The notes below the pieces were generated by a model that saw only the letters and a program-made list of their open reading frames with translations, searched no databases and had not been told where the DNA came from. Of a stretch of 64,000 nt of DNA, positions 26,711 through 34,983 are shown in pieces. The stretch is taken from positions 102,943 through 166,942 of the forward strand of contig NZ_JAJGNO010000011.1 of the NCBI RefSeq assembly GCF_020782235.1, read 5' to 3'. Both the position numbers and the translations under genes were made by a program. Position 1 is the stretch's first letter, and every line of letters starts with the position of its first letter. The stretch comes from Sphingobium naphthae (GTDB lineage Bacteria; Pseudomonadota; Alphaproteobacteria; Sphingomonadales; Sphingomonadaceae).

Positions 26711-27793
26711 ATGATCGGGTTGATGGGCAGGTCCAGCAAGGTCGCACTGATCGCCGGCGCACTATTTCTGACATCATGCGCGCCATCGTCGCAGGCGCCT
26801 TCGACGCCCCGCACGGAATTCAACATCGGCTGGTCGATCTATGCCGGCTGGATGCCTTGGCCCTATGCGCAGCAAGCCGGCATCGTGAAGAAATGGGCCG
26901 ACAAATACGGGATCAAGATCAATATCGTGCAGGTCAACGACTATGTGGAGTCGGTGAACCAGTACACGGCCGGCAAGTTCGACGGCGTCACCGTGACCAA
27001 CATGGATGCGCTCACCATCCCCGCGGCCGGCGGCAAGGACAGCAGCGCGATCATCGTCGGCGACTATTCCAATGGCAATGACGGCATCCTGTTGAAGGGA
27101 GCGGACCAATTCCCCGCCATCAAGGGGCGGCAAGTCTATCTGGTGGAATTGTCGGTGTCGCATTATCTGCTCGCGCGCGCCCTAGAAAAGGCCGGCATGA
27201 AGCCGACCGACATCCGGACGGTGAATACGTCCGACGCCGATATCGTCGGCGCCTTCAGCAGTCCGGACGCGACCGCCGCCGTCGCCTGGAACCCGCAGCT
27301 TGCCGTGATGAAGAAGGAAGCGGGCGCCAAGGAGGTTTTCAGCTCGGCGCAGATCCCCGGCGAAATCCTGGACCTGATGGTCGTCGATACCGCAACGCTC
27401 AAGGCCAACCCCAATCTGGGCAAGGCGCTGGCCGGCATCTGGTATGAGACGATGGCTCTGCTCCAACGACAGGACGCCAAGGGCAAGGAAGCGCGCGCCG
27501 CCATGGCGAAGCTGGCCGGCGCCACTCCGGAACTGTTCGACAGCCAGTTGGCGACCACGCACCTCTATGCTGATCCCAAGGCGGCGGTTACCGCCACGTC
27601 GGCGCCGGCCCTGATCCAGACGATGACCCATGTGCGCGATTTCAGCTTTTCCCATGGGCTGTTCAAGGGCGCCGCGTCTGCCGACGCGGTCGGCATGAGC
27701 TTCCCGGGCGGCAAGACGCTGGGCGACCCGCAGCATGTGACGCTGCGGTTCGACGAAAGCTTCATGAAGATGGCGGCGTCCGGCCAGCTGTGA
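26711..27793 (+). CDS. ABC transporter substrate-binding protein, urea carboxylase-region type
   Basis: A 360-residue periplasmic binding protein of the NrtA/TauA/SsuA class found beside urea carboxylase genes. It has an N-terminal lipoprotein signal (ALIAGALFLTSC) and binding-protein landmarks FNIGWSIYAGWMPWPYA and YTAGKFDGVTVTNMDAL. First gene of the operon, 27 bases before the permease. By context it collects guanidine, urea or a related nitrogen compound for import. Ligand identity is inference. Confidence 0.88.
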   Translation: MIGLMGRSSKVALIAGALFLTSCAPSSQAPSTPRTEFNIGWSIYAGWMPWPYAQQAGIVKKWADKYGIKINIVQVNDYVESVNQYTAGKFDGVTVTNMDALTIPAAGGKDSSAIIVGDYSNGNDGILLKGADQFPAIKGRQVYLVELSVSHYLLARALEKAGMKPTDIRTVNTSDADIVGAFSSPDATAAVAWNPQLAVMKKEAGAKEVFSSAQIPGEILDLMVVDTATLKANPNLGKALAGIWYETMALLQRQDAKGKEARAAMAKLAGATPELFDSQLATTHLYADPKAAVTATSAPALIQTMTHVRDFSFSHGLFKGAASADAVGMSFPGGKTLGDPQHVTLRFDESFMKMAASGQL

Positions 27794-27820
27794 TCGGCTC
27801 TAGCAAAGGAGTCTGACGAG

Positions 27821-28636
27821 ATGCGGTGGGTGAACCGACATGTCCGCCGAGGGGACGCCGTCATGCTGGGATCGGTGCCGATCCTGCTGCTGGTGCTGCT
27901 ATATCTCTTCGTCGCGGCCGGCCGCCACGCCGCCAATCCCATGGACAAGGTCCTGCCGCTGCCCGGCGGCATGGCGCAGGCGATGTCGGACCTGCTGTTC
28001 CAGCCCGACCAGCTGACCGGGCAGCTGCTGTTCTGGGCGGACACGTTTGCCAGCCTGCAGCGCCTGGGCATTGGCCTGGGCATCGCAACGGCCGCCGCTC
28101 TGGTCATCGGGCTGGTGCTGGGCGTGTTGCCGCCGGTGCGCGCCACCTTGGGCCCGCTGGTGACCGGCATCGCCGTGATCCCGCCGATCGCCCTGCTGCC
28201 CATCCTGTTCATCACGCTGGGCTTGGGAGAGATCGCCAAGATCGCCCTGATCGTCATCGGCATCGCGCCGGTCATGGTCCGCGACATCACCGCTCATGTC
28301 GCCGCGATCCCGCGCGAGCAGATCATCAAGGCGCAGACGCTGGGCGCCAGTTCCTGGCAGATCATGATCCGCGTCGCGCTGCCGCAGGCGATGCCGCGCC
28401 TGTTCCATGCGGTGCGCCTGGCGCTCGGCCCGGCCTGGGTGTTCCTGATCTCGGCCGAAGCGATCGCTTCGGACGTGGGCCTTGGCTACCGCATCTTCCT
28501 GGTCCGCCGCTATCTCTCGATGGACATCATCATCCCCTATGTCATCTGGATAGCGCTGCTCGCGATCCTGATGGACGGGGCGCTCACCCTGCTTGGCCGT
28601 CGCATCTTTCCCTGGGCGCAGGGAGCAAGCCATTGA
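27821..28636 (+). CDS. ABC transporter permease
   Basis: A 271-residue inner-membrane permease with about six hydrophobic helices. The cytoplasmic EAA loop is the stretch from REQIIKAQTLGASSWQIM to VALPQAMPRL. It pairs with the binding protein upstream and the ATPase downstream. The stop TGA overlaps the ATPase start codon (TTGA). Confidence 0.9.
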   Translation: MRWVNRHVRRGDAVMLGSVPILLLVLLYLFVAAGRHAANPMDKVLPLPGGMAQAMSDLLFQPDQLTGQLLFWADTFASLQRLGIGLGIATAAALVIGLVLGVLPPVRATLGPLVTGIAVIPPIALLPILFITLGLGEIAKIALIVIGIAPVMVRDITAHVAAIPREQIIKAQTLGASSWQIMIRVALPQAMPRLFHAVRLALGPAWVFLISAEAIASDVGLGYRIFLVRRYLSMDIIIPYVIWIALLAILMDGALTLLGRRIFPWAQGASH

Positions 28637-29418
28637 GCCCGCTCCTCAGCCTCCGCAACGTCTGGGTCGAATATGGCGACAAGATCGTGCTGGAGAAGGT
28701 CAGCATCGATATCGAAGCCGGCTCCTTCGTGTCGATCGTGGGCCCATCGGGCGCGGGCAAGAGCAGTCTGCTGCGCCTGATCCTGGGGCAGGAGGCGCCG
28801 ACGCAGGGCGTCATCCTGCTCGACGGGACGCCCCTGACGCCCGAATGCGGGCCGGACCGCGGGGTGGTGTTTCAGCGCTATTCCGTCTTTCCGCACCTGT
28901 CGGTGCTGCGCAACACGATGTTCGGCATCGAATGCGAGAAGGCGCCCTTGTCCGCGCGCCTGTTCGGCAAGGCGCGCCGCGCCGCGGAGGCGGAGGCCGC
29001 CGAGATGCTCGACGCGGTCGGCCTTGGCGACGCGCTGCATATCCATCCCGCGCAGATGTCGGGCGGCATGCAGCAGCGGCTGGCGATCGCCCAGGCGCTG
29101 GTCAAGCGCCCGCGCATCCTGCTGCTGGACGAACCGTTCGGCGCGCTAGATCCCGGCATTCGCGCGGACATGCATGCGCTGATCACCCGGCTGTGGCGCG
29201 ACTATGCGCTGACCATCATCATGGTGACTCACGACATAAGGGAAGCCTTCACGCTCGGGACGCGCGTGCTGTCGATCGACAAGCGCCGACAGGACCCGCA
29301 TGCGCCGCATCGCTTCGGCGCGACGGCGGTCTACGACCTCGCCCTGCGCAAGAAGGTGCCCGATCCGCCAACCGAGCAACCCGACGCCGCCCCGTTACAG
29401 ACAGTCTCCAGCGACTGA
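28633..29418 (+). CDS. ABC transporter ATP-binding protein
   Basis: A 261-residue ATPase powering the importer. Walker A GPSGAGKSS is at 37-45, Q-loop VVFQRYSVFP, signature MSGGMQQRL near 139-147, Walker B ILLLDEPFGALDP and H-switch VTHDIREAF. I place the start at TTG 28633, overlapping the permease stop; the same frame is open further upstream, but there it lies inside the permease gene and encodes no protein-like sequence. Confidence 0.9.
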   Translation: MSPLLSLRNVWVEYGDKIVLEKVSIDIEAGSFVSIVGPSGAGKSSLLRLILGQEAPTQGVILLDGTPLTPECGPDRGVVFQRYSVFPHLSVLRNTMFGIECEKAPLSARLFGKARRAAEAEAAEMLDAVGLGDALHIHPAQMSGGMQQRLAIAQALVKRPRILLLDEPFGALDPGIRADMHALITRLWRDYALTIIMVTHDIREAFTLGTRVLSIDKRRQDPHAPHRFGATAVYDLALRKKVPDPPTEQPDAAPLQTVSSD

Positions 29419-29430
29419 AGAGAGATCCAG

Positions 29431-29892
29431 ATGAGCAACGAAACCCCAGGCCTGGCGCGGCTCAGCATGAGCCTTCCGGCGGATCTGTTCCGGCAGCTGG
29501 ACATGATGGTGGAGGAACGCGGCCTGCCATCGCGATCGCAGCTGATCGCCGAGCTGATCCGCCACTCCCTGGCCGAGCATGAGGCCTATACCCGCCCCGA
29601 TGAGATGCTCGCGGGCACGATCACGCTTGTCTATCGCGGCGACAGAGGCCGAGTTAGGCATCAGCTCGCCCAGACCCAGGCCGAATATCTGAAGGAGGTG
29701 ATCTCCTCCCAGCATGTCTTCCTGGAGGATGATCAATCGCTGGAGGTGCTGCTGGTGCAGGGCCCGGCCGTGCTGCTCAAGGAATTGTGCGACGCCCTGC
29801 GCCGGGTGCGCGGGGTCCACCAGCTGCAGCTGGTGACGACGACATCCCTGCTGCCGCCGCTTTACGAACAGGACGCAGGAGACGTCGCATGA
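29431..29892 (+). CDS. NikR-like ribbon-helix-helix regulator with lost nickel site
   Basis: 153 residues. The N-terminal ribbon-helix-helix (LSMSLPADLFRQLDMMVEERG, then SRSQLIAELIRHSL) binds DNA. The C-terminal ACT-like domain aligns with E. coli NikR from LVYRGDRGR onward. At the four NikR nickel ligands (H76, H87, H89, C95), this protein has A, H, F and S in HVFLEDDQSLEV, so a square-planar nickel site is not expected. It probably senses something else, perhaps a pathway metabolite. It sits inside the operon and ends in an ATGA overlap with the next gene. Confidence 0.8.
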   Translation: MSNETPGLARLSMSLPADLFRQLDMMVEERGLPSRSQLIAELIRHSLAEHEAYTRPDEMLAGTITLVYRGDRGRVRHQLAQTQAEYLKEVISSQHVFLEDDQSLEVLLVQGPAVLLKELCDALRRVRGVHQLQLVTTTSLLPPLYEQDAGDVA

Positions 29893-30737
29893 CCGCATCG
29901 CTGACCAACCCCGCCGCCAACCCGCTGGCCAACCCGCTGGCCGCGCGCGATCATGCGCGCGCCATGGCGGGCACGCGAGTCGAAGCCATGCCGATGCTGC
30001 CGCCCGCGGCGGACGACCTGCCCGCCGACGTGGCGGCCGATGACCTGCTGTGGGAGGAAACGATCGCGCCGGGCGGCTATGCCACGCGACGGATCGCCCG
30101 CGGCGCGCGGCTGCGGCTGATCGACCTTCAGGGCGACGCCTGCGCCTCCATGCTGCTGTTCAACGCCGAAATGCCGAGCGAGCGGCTCAATGTCGCCGAC
30201 ACCGTCAAGGTGCAGTGGAACGCCTATCTGGGCGCCGGCAAGCTGCTCTTGTCGGACATGGGCCGCGTGCTCGCCAGCATCGTCGAGGATGAAGCGGGCA
30301 CGCATGACGCATTTTGCGGGACATCGAACGCCGCGACCAACGCGGCCAAATATGGCGAAGGCGGCAATAGCGGCCCCCATCCCAACGGGCGCGACCGCTT
30401 CCTGCTGGGCGCCGCCAAGCATGGCCTTGGCCGGCGCGACGTCCATCCCTGCGTCAACCTGTTCAAGGGCGCGACCATCGCCGCCGACGGCGCCATCATC
30501 CCGCAGATCGGCCCCTTTGCAGCCGGACGGCGCGTGATGCTGCGCATGGAGATGGACGTCATCGTCATCCTCGCGAACTGCCCGCATGTGCTGGACCCGC
30601 GGACGGACTGGACCATCACTCCGCTGCGCGCGACCGCCTGGCGCGGCGCCGTCACGCCCGAGGGCGACCCCATCCGCAACGCGACGCCGGAGGGCCAGCG
30701 CGCCTTCCAGAATGTCGAAGATTATTTCCGCCGCTGA
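29889..30737 (+). CDS. DUF1989 urea carboxylase-associated protein 1
   Basis: 282 residues, DUF1989 family (UAAP1-type). Core landmarks are APGGYATRRIARGARLRLIDLQGDAC, DAFCGTSNAATNA and VHPCVNLFKG, with conserved Cys and Asn residues. Paired DUF1989 proteins next to these carboxylases have been reported to act together as carboxyguanidine deiminase, which turns carboxyguanidine into allophanate and ammonia. That role here is inferred from context. ATG 29889 overlaps the regulator stop. Confidence 0.86.
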   Translation: MTASLTNPAANPLANPLAARDHARAMAGTRVEAMPMLPPAADDLPADVAADDLLWEETIAPGGYATRRIARGARLRLIDLQGDACASMLLFNAEMPSERLNVADTVKVQWNAYLGAGKLLLSDMGRVLASIVEDEAGTHDAFCGTSNAATNAAKYGEGGNSGPHPNGRDRFLLGAAKHGLGRRDVHPCVNLFKGATIAADGAIIPQIGPFAAGRRVMLRMEMDVIVILANCPHVLDPRTDWTITPLRATAWRGAVTPEGDPIRNATPEGQRAFQNVEDYFRR

Positions 30738-30754
30738 GAAGGAAACAACGCAGC

Positions 30755-31390
30755 ATGAGCGACGACCCTCATTTGACCGGCCTGCCCGGCATGATCGTGC
30801 ACGACGTCATCGTCCCCGCCCGCGCGCCATGGCTGCACCATGTCGCGGCCGGCCAGACGCTGCGCATCGTCGACCTGGAAGGCAATCAGGCGGTCGACTT
30901 CCTGCTCTATGCGACGCAGGACGATGCCGAACGCTACAGCGCGCAGGACACGGTCGCAGCGCAGGGCAATCTGTTCCTGCGCGAAGGGACGGTGCTGCGA
31001 TCGAACGAGGGGCGGCCGATGATGACCATCACCGCAACGTCGGTCGACTATCATGACACGATCGGCGGCGCCTGCTCGTGCGAATCCAATACATTGCGCT
31101 ACGGCCATCACACCAAGGCGGAGCATGCCTGCGTCGAGAATTTCCTGGAGGCCAATCTGCAGGAAGGCCGCGGCAAGCGGGACATCGTGTCCAACATCAA
31201 CTTCTTCATGAACGTGCCGGTGGAGCAAGATGGCGCGCTGGGCATCGTCGACGGCATTTCCGCGCCCGGCCTGTCCGTCGATCTGCGCGCCGAAATGGAC
31301 GTGACGGTCGTCGTGTCCAACTGCCCGCAGATCAACAATCCCTGCAACGGCTTCAACCCCACGCCTGTCCGGATGATCGTTTCCGCATGA
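30755..31390 (+). CDS. DUF1989 urea carboxylase-associated protein 2
   Basis: 211 residues, the shorter DUF1989 partner. It shares with the previous protein the pattern VAAGQTLRIVDLEGNQAVDFLLY, a CSCESNTLRYG cysteine cluster and SNCPQINNPCNGFNPTPVRM. The N-terminal IVHDVIVPARAPWLHH is typical of UAAP2. Likely subunit of a two-component carboxyguanidine deiminase with the preceding gene. The stop overlaps the carboxylase start (ATGA). Confidence 0.86.
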   Translation: MSDDPHLTGLPGMIVHDVIVPARAPWLHHVAAGQTLRIVDLEGNQAVDFLLYATQDDAERYSAQDTVAAQGNLFLREGTVLRSNEGRPMMTITATSVDYHDTIGGACSCESNTLRYGHHTKAEHACVENFLEANLQEGRGKRDIVSNINFFMNVPVEQDGALGIVDGISAPGLSVDLRAEMDVTVVVSNCPQINNPCNGFNPTPVRMIVSA

Positions 31391-34300
31391 GCTTCGACAC
31401 CGTCCTCATCGCCAATCGCGGCGCCATCGCCACGCGCATCATCCGCACGCTGCGCCGGATGGGCCTGCGCTCCGTCGCCGTCTATTCGGAAGCGGACGAA
31501 GGGTCGCGCCATGTCTCGGAAGCGGACGAGGCCGTCTGCATCGGCCCGGCGCGCGCGTCGGACAGCTATCTGAACATCCCCGCCATTATCGAGGCGGCGC
31601 GCGCCACGGGTGCGGGCGCCATCCATCCGGGCTATGGGTTCCTTGCGGAAAATGTCGAGTTCGCCGACGCGTGCGCACAAGCCGGAATCCTGTTCATCGG
31701 CCCGACGGCCGACAATATCCGCACCTTCGGGCTCAAGCACAGTGCCCGGGCGCTGGCCGCGGCGCATGATGTGCCGCTCGCGCCCGGCACCGACCTTCTG
31801 ACCGACGAGGAGGAAGCCGTCACGGCCGCAAACGCGATCGATTTCCCCGTGATCCTCAAGGCCACGGCCGGGGGCGGCGGCATCGGCATGCGCGTGTGCG
31901 AAGACGAGGCGGCAGTGCGCGAAGGCTTCGCCGCCGTTGCGCGCCAGGGGCAAAGCAATTTCGGCGACGCGGGGATCTTCCTCGAACGCTATATTCGCCG
32001 CGCCCGCCATATCGAGGTGCAGATTTTCGGCGACGGGCGGGGCCGGATCGTGGCGCTGGGCGAGCGCGACTGTTCGCTCCAGCGCCGCAACCAGAAGGTG
32101 GTCGAAGAAGCGCCCGCCCCCCTGTTGCCGCAGGCCGTGCGCGAGGAACTGGTCGCCGCCGCCATCCGGCTCGGCCAAGCGGCGCGCTACCGCTCTGCCG
32201 GCACGGTCGAATTTCTCTACGATGCCGAGCGCGAGGAATTCTTCTTCCTTGAAATGAACACTCGCCTTCAGGTCGAACATGGCGTCACCGAAGAAGTGAT
32301 GGGCATCGACCTTGTCGAATGGATGATCCGGGGCGCCGCGGGCGACTTCGGCTTCCTCGATGCCGAACCGCCGCGGCCCAGCGGCCATTCCGTGCAGGTG
32401 CGCCTCTATGCCGAGGACCCGGCGCTCGACTATCGCCCTACGTCCGGCACATTGACCGCTGTCGAATTCCCCGACGACATCCGGGCCGAAACCTGGGTCA
32501 TGGCGGGGTCCACCATCTCCACCTGGTATGACCCCATGCTGGCGAAGCTGATCGTGCATGCCCCGACCCGCGCCAAGGCGGTCGCGGCGATGCAGGCGGC
32601 GCTCGACAACAGCCGGGTGGACGGGGTCGAAACCAATTTGCGCTGGCTGCGCGACGTGGTCCGTTCTGACGCCTTCGTCAGCGGCGAAGTCTCGACCAGT
32701 GCGCTGAACGACATCGCCTTTCACCCCCACGCCGTGCGAGTGATCAGCGGCGGGACTGCCACGACCGTGCAGGATTGGCCTGGCCGGCAGAAATATTGGG
32801 CGGTGGGCGTGCCCCCGTCGGGACCGATGGACGACCAGTCGTTCCGCCTCGGCAACCGCCTGCTCGGCAATCCGGAAGGAACGGCGGGTCTGGAAATGAC
32901 CATGACCGGCCCGACGCTCAGCTTCACCGCGGCGGCGCGCATCTGCCTGACGGGCGCCGATTTCGGCGCGACGCTGGATGGACGCCCGGTGCCGCGCGGG
33001 CAGGCGATCGACGTGACGCCCGGGCAGACCCTGACCCTGGGCCGCGCGTCGGGGGGTGGCATGCGCGGCTATATCCTCTTTGCCGGCGGTCTCGACATCG
33101 CGCCTTATCTCGATAGCCGCAGCACGTTCGAACTGGGGCAGTTCGGCGGCCATGCGGCGCGCCGCCTGCTGGCGGGCGACACGCTGCATCTGGCGCGCGA
33201 TGCGACGGTCCCGCCGCTAGCCTCGGTCGCGCTGCCGGAGCTTTCGACCCAGTGGACGCTGCGAGTGCTCTACGGCCCGCACGGCGCGCCCGACTTCTTC
33301 ACCGACGCGGACATAGACACGATCGTCGCGGCCGAATGGCAGGTCCATTATAACAGCAACCGCACCGGCGTCCGACTGGTCGGGCCCAAGCCGCAATGGG
33401 CGCGCGCGGACGGCGGGGAAGCGGGGCTGCACCCGTCCAACATCCACGACAATCCCTATGCGATCGGCGCCGTCGATTTCACCGGTGACATGCCCATCAT
33501 CCTGGGCCCCGACGGACCGTCGCTCGGCGGCTTTGTCTGTCCCTTCGTGGTGATCGCCACGGACCGGTGGAAGATCGGCCAACTGTCGCCCGGCGATACG
33601 CTGCGCTTCGCACCGGTCGATATCGCCGACGCCGCGACCGCCGATTCGCTCCAGCATCAATTTATCGCCACCGGGGCCACGCTTGATCCCGGTCCCGCCC
33701 GGCCCGTGGCGTCGCTATCGCCCATCCTTGCCGTGATCGATGCGGATGCCGGCCGGCCGCGCACCGTCTATCGGCAACAGGGCGACCGCAACATCCTGGT
33801 CGAATATGGTCCGATCGTCCTCGACATCGAATTGCGCATCCGCGTGCATGCGCTGATGTGCGAGTTGGAGCGGCTGGCGATACCGGGCGTCATCGACATC
33901 GTGCCGGGCATCCGCTCGCTCCAGCTTCATTTCGACGGCATGCTGCTCGATCAGCGCACGGCGCTGGCGGCGCTGATGTCGGCCGAAGAGCGGCTGGGAG
34001 ACCTGCAGGATTTCACCATCCCCTCGCGCATCGTCCACTTGCCGCTGAGCTGGCGCGATCCGGCGACGATCGAGACGATCGAGAAATATATGGGCGCCGT
34101 CCGCGACGATGCGCCCTGGTGCCCCGACAACATCGAATTCATTCGCCGCGTCAACGGATTGCCGGACGCTGCGGCGGTGGAAAATCTGATCTTCGAGGCG
34201 AACTATCTCGTCATGGGATTGGGCGACGTCTATCTGGGCGCGCCGGTGGCAACGCCCGTCGATCCCCGGCATCGGCTCGTCACCACCAAATATAACCCTG

Positions 34301-34983
34301 CGCGCACTTGGACGCCGCCTAATGTCGTGGGCATTGGCGGCGCTTATATGTGCATCTACGGCATGGAGGGACCCGGCGGCTATCAGCTGTTCGGCCGGAC
34401 CATCCAGGTGTGGAACACCCACCGCCAGACCGACGCCTTCATCGACGGCAAGCCCTGGCTGCTCCGCTTCTTCGACCAGATCCGCTTCTATCCGGTAAGC
34501 GCTGACGAACTGGTCGAATGGCGGCGGGATTTCCCCAGCGGACGGCGATCGATCCGGATCGAGGAAACGGAATTCCGCCTTGCCGACTATCGCGCCTTCC
34601 TGGCCGACAATGAAGACGACATCAGGGCGTTCGAGACCCGCCGCCATGCCGCCTTCGACGCCGAACGCGCCGAATGGCGGCGCAATGGGGAGTTCGACCG
34701 CGTCACCGACCCGGTCGAAACCGATCCGCCGGCGGCAGCCGCGATCGACGTGCCCGACGGCGCCAAGCTGGTCGAAGTCCCCTTTGGCGGCAGCGTCTGG
34801 AAGCTGCTGGTCGCCGCCGGCGACGCGGTCAAGGCGGGTGACACCATCGCCATCATCGAAGCTATGAAAATGGAGTCGGCAGTGCAAAGTCCGGAAACAG
34901 GCACGATTGCGGCGGTCTATGTGCAGGAACGCCAGTCCTTGCAGGCCGGCGCGCCGCTGCTGGCGCTGAGGACGGACGCATGA
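31387..34983 (+). CDS. Biotin-dependent urea/guanidine carboxylase
   Basis: A 1198-residue single-chain carboxylase. Domains in order: biotin carboxylase (1-450; ATP-grasp ATAGGGGIGMRV near 157, MNTRLQVEHGV near 290), AHS2/KipA-like (about 448-760) and AHS1/KipI-like (about 790-1000) carboxyltransferase halves, and a biotinyl domain whose modified lysine is K1161 in EAMKMES. It carboxylates urea to allophanate or guanidine to carboxyguanidine. The DUF1989 pair upstream favours guanidine. ATG 31387 gives the standard MSFDTVLIANRGAIA start; the open frame further upstream lies within the previous gene. Coupled on both sides by 4-base overlaps. Confidence 0.93.
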   Translation: MSFDTVLIANRGAIATRIIRTLRRMGLRSVAVYSEADEGSRHVSEADEAVCIGPARASDSYLNIPAIIEAARATGAGAIHPGYGFLAENVEFADACAQAGILFIGPTADNIRTFGLKHSARALAAAHDVPLAPGTDLLTDEEEAVTAANAIDFPVILKATAGGGGIGMRVCEDEAAVREGFAAVARQGQSNFGDAGIFLERYIRRARHIEVQIFGDGRGRIVALGERDCSLQRRNQKVVEEAPAPLLPQAVREELVAAAIRLGQAARYRSAGTVEFLYDAEREEFFFLEMNTRLQVEHGVTEEVMGIDLVEWMIRGAAGDFGFLDAEPPRPSGHSVQVRLYAEDPALDYRPTSGTLTAVEFPDDIRAETWVMAGSTISTWYDPMLAKLIVHAPTRAKAVAAMQAALDNSRVDGVETNLRWLRDVVRSDAFVSGEVSTSALNDIAFHPHAVRVISGGTATTVQDWPGRQKYWAVGVPPSGPMDDQSFRLGNRLLGNPEGTAGLEMTMTGPTLSFTAAARICLTGADFGATLDGRPVPRGQAIDVTPGQTLTLGRASGGGMRGYILFAGGLDIAPYLDSRSTFELGQFGGHAARRLLAGDTLHLARDATVPPLASVALPELSTQWTLRVLYGPHGAPDFFTDADIDTIVAAEWQVHYNSNRTGVRLVGPKPQWARADGGEAGLHPSNIHDNPYAIGAVDFTGDMPIILGPDGPSLGGFVCPFVVIATDRWKIGQLSPGDTLRFAPVDIADAATADSLQHQFIATGATLDPGPARPVASLSPILAVIDADAGRPRTVYRQQGDRNILVEYGPIVLDIELRIRVHALMCELERLAIPGVIDIVPGIRSLQLHFDGMLLDQRTALAALMSAEERLGDLQDFTIPSRIVHLPLSWRDPATIETIEKYMGAVRDDAPWCPDNIEFIRRVNGLPDAAAVENLIFEANYLVMGLGDVYLGAPVATPVDPRHRLVTTKYNPARTWTPPNVVGIGGAYMCIYGMEGPGGYQLFGRTIQVWNTHRQTDAFIDGKPWLLRFFDQIRFYPVSADELVEWRRDFPSGRRSIRIEETEFRLADYRAFLADNEDDIRAFETRRHAAFDAERAEWRRNGEFDRVTDPVETDPPAAAAIDVPDGAKLVEVPFGGSVWKLLVAAGDAVKAGDTIAIIEAMKMESAVQSPETGTIAAVYVQERQSLQAGAPLLALRTDA

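Noticed and set aside
27826..28632. Long open frame continuous with the ABC ATPase
   Set aside because: It lies in another frame of the permease gene, is Arg/Ala/Gly-rich and not protein-like; the ATPase begins at the TTG at 28633.
31078..31386. Extended N-terminus for the carboxylase
   Set aside because: The extra part overlaps the DUF1989 gene in another frame; the canonical biotin carboxylase start is at 31387.
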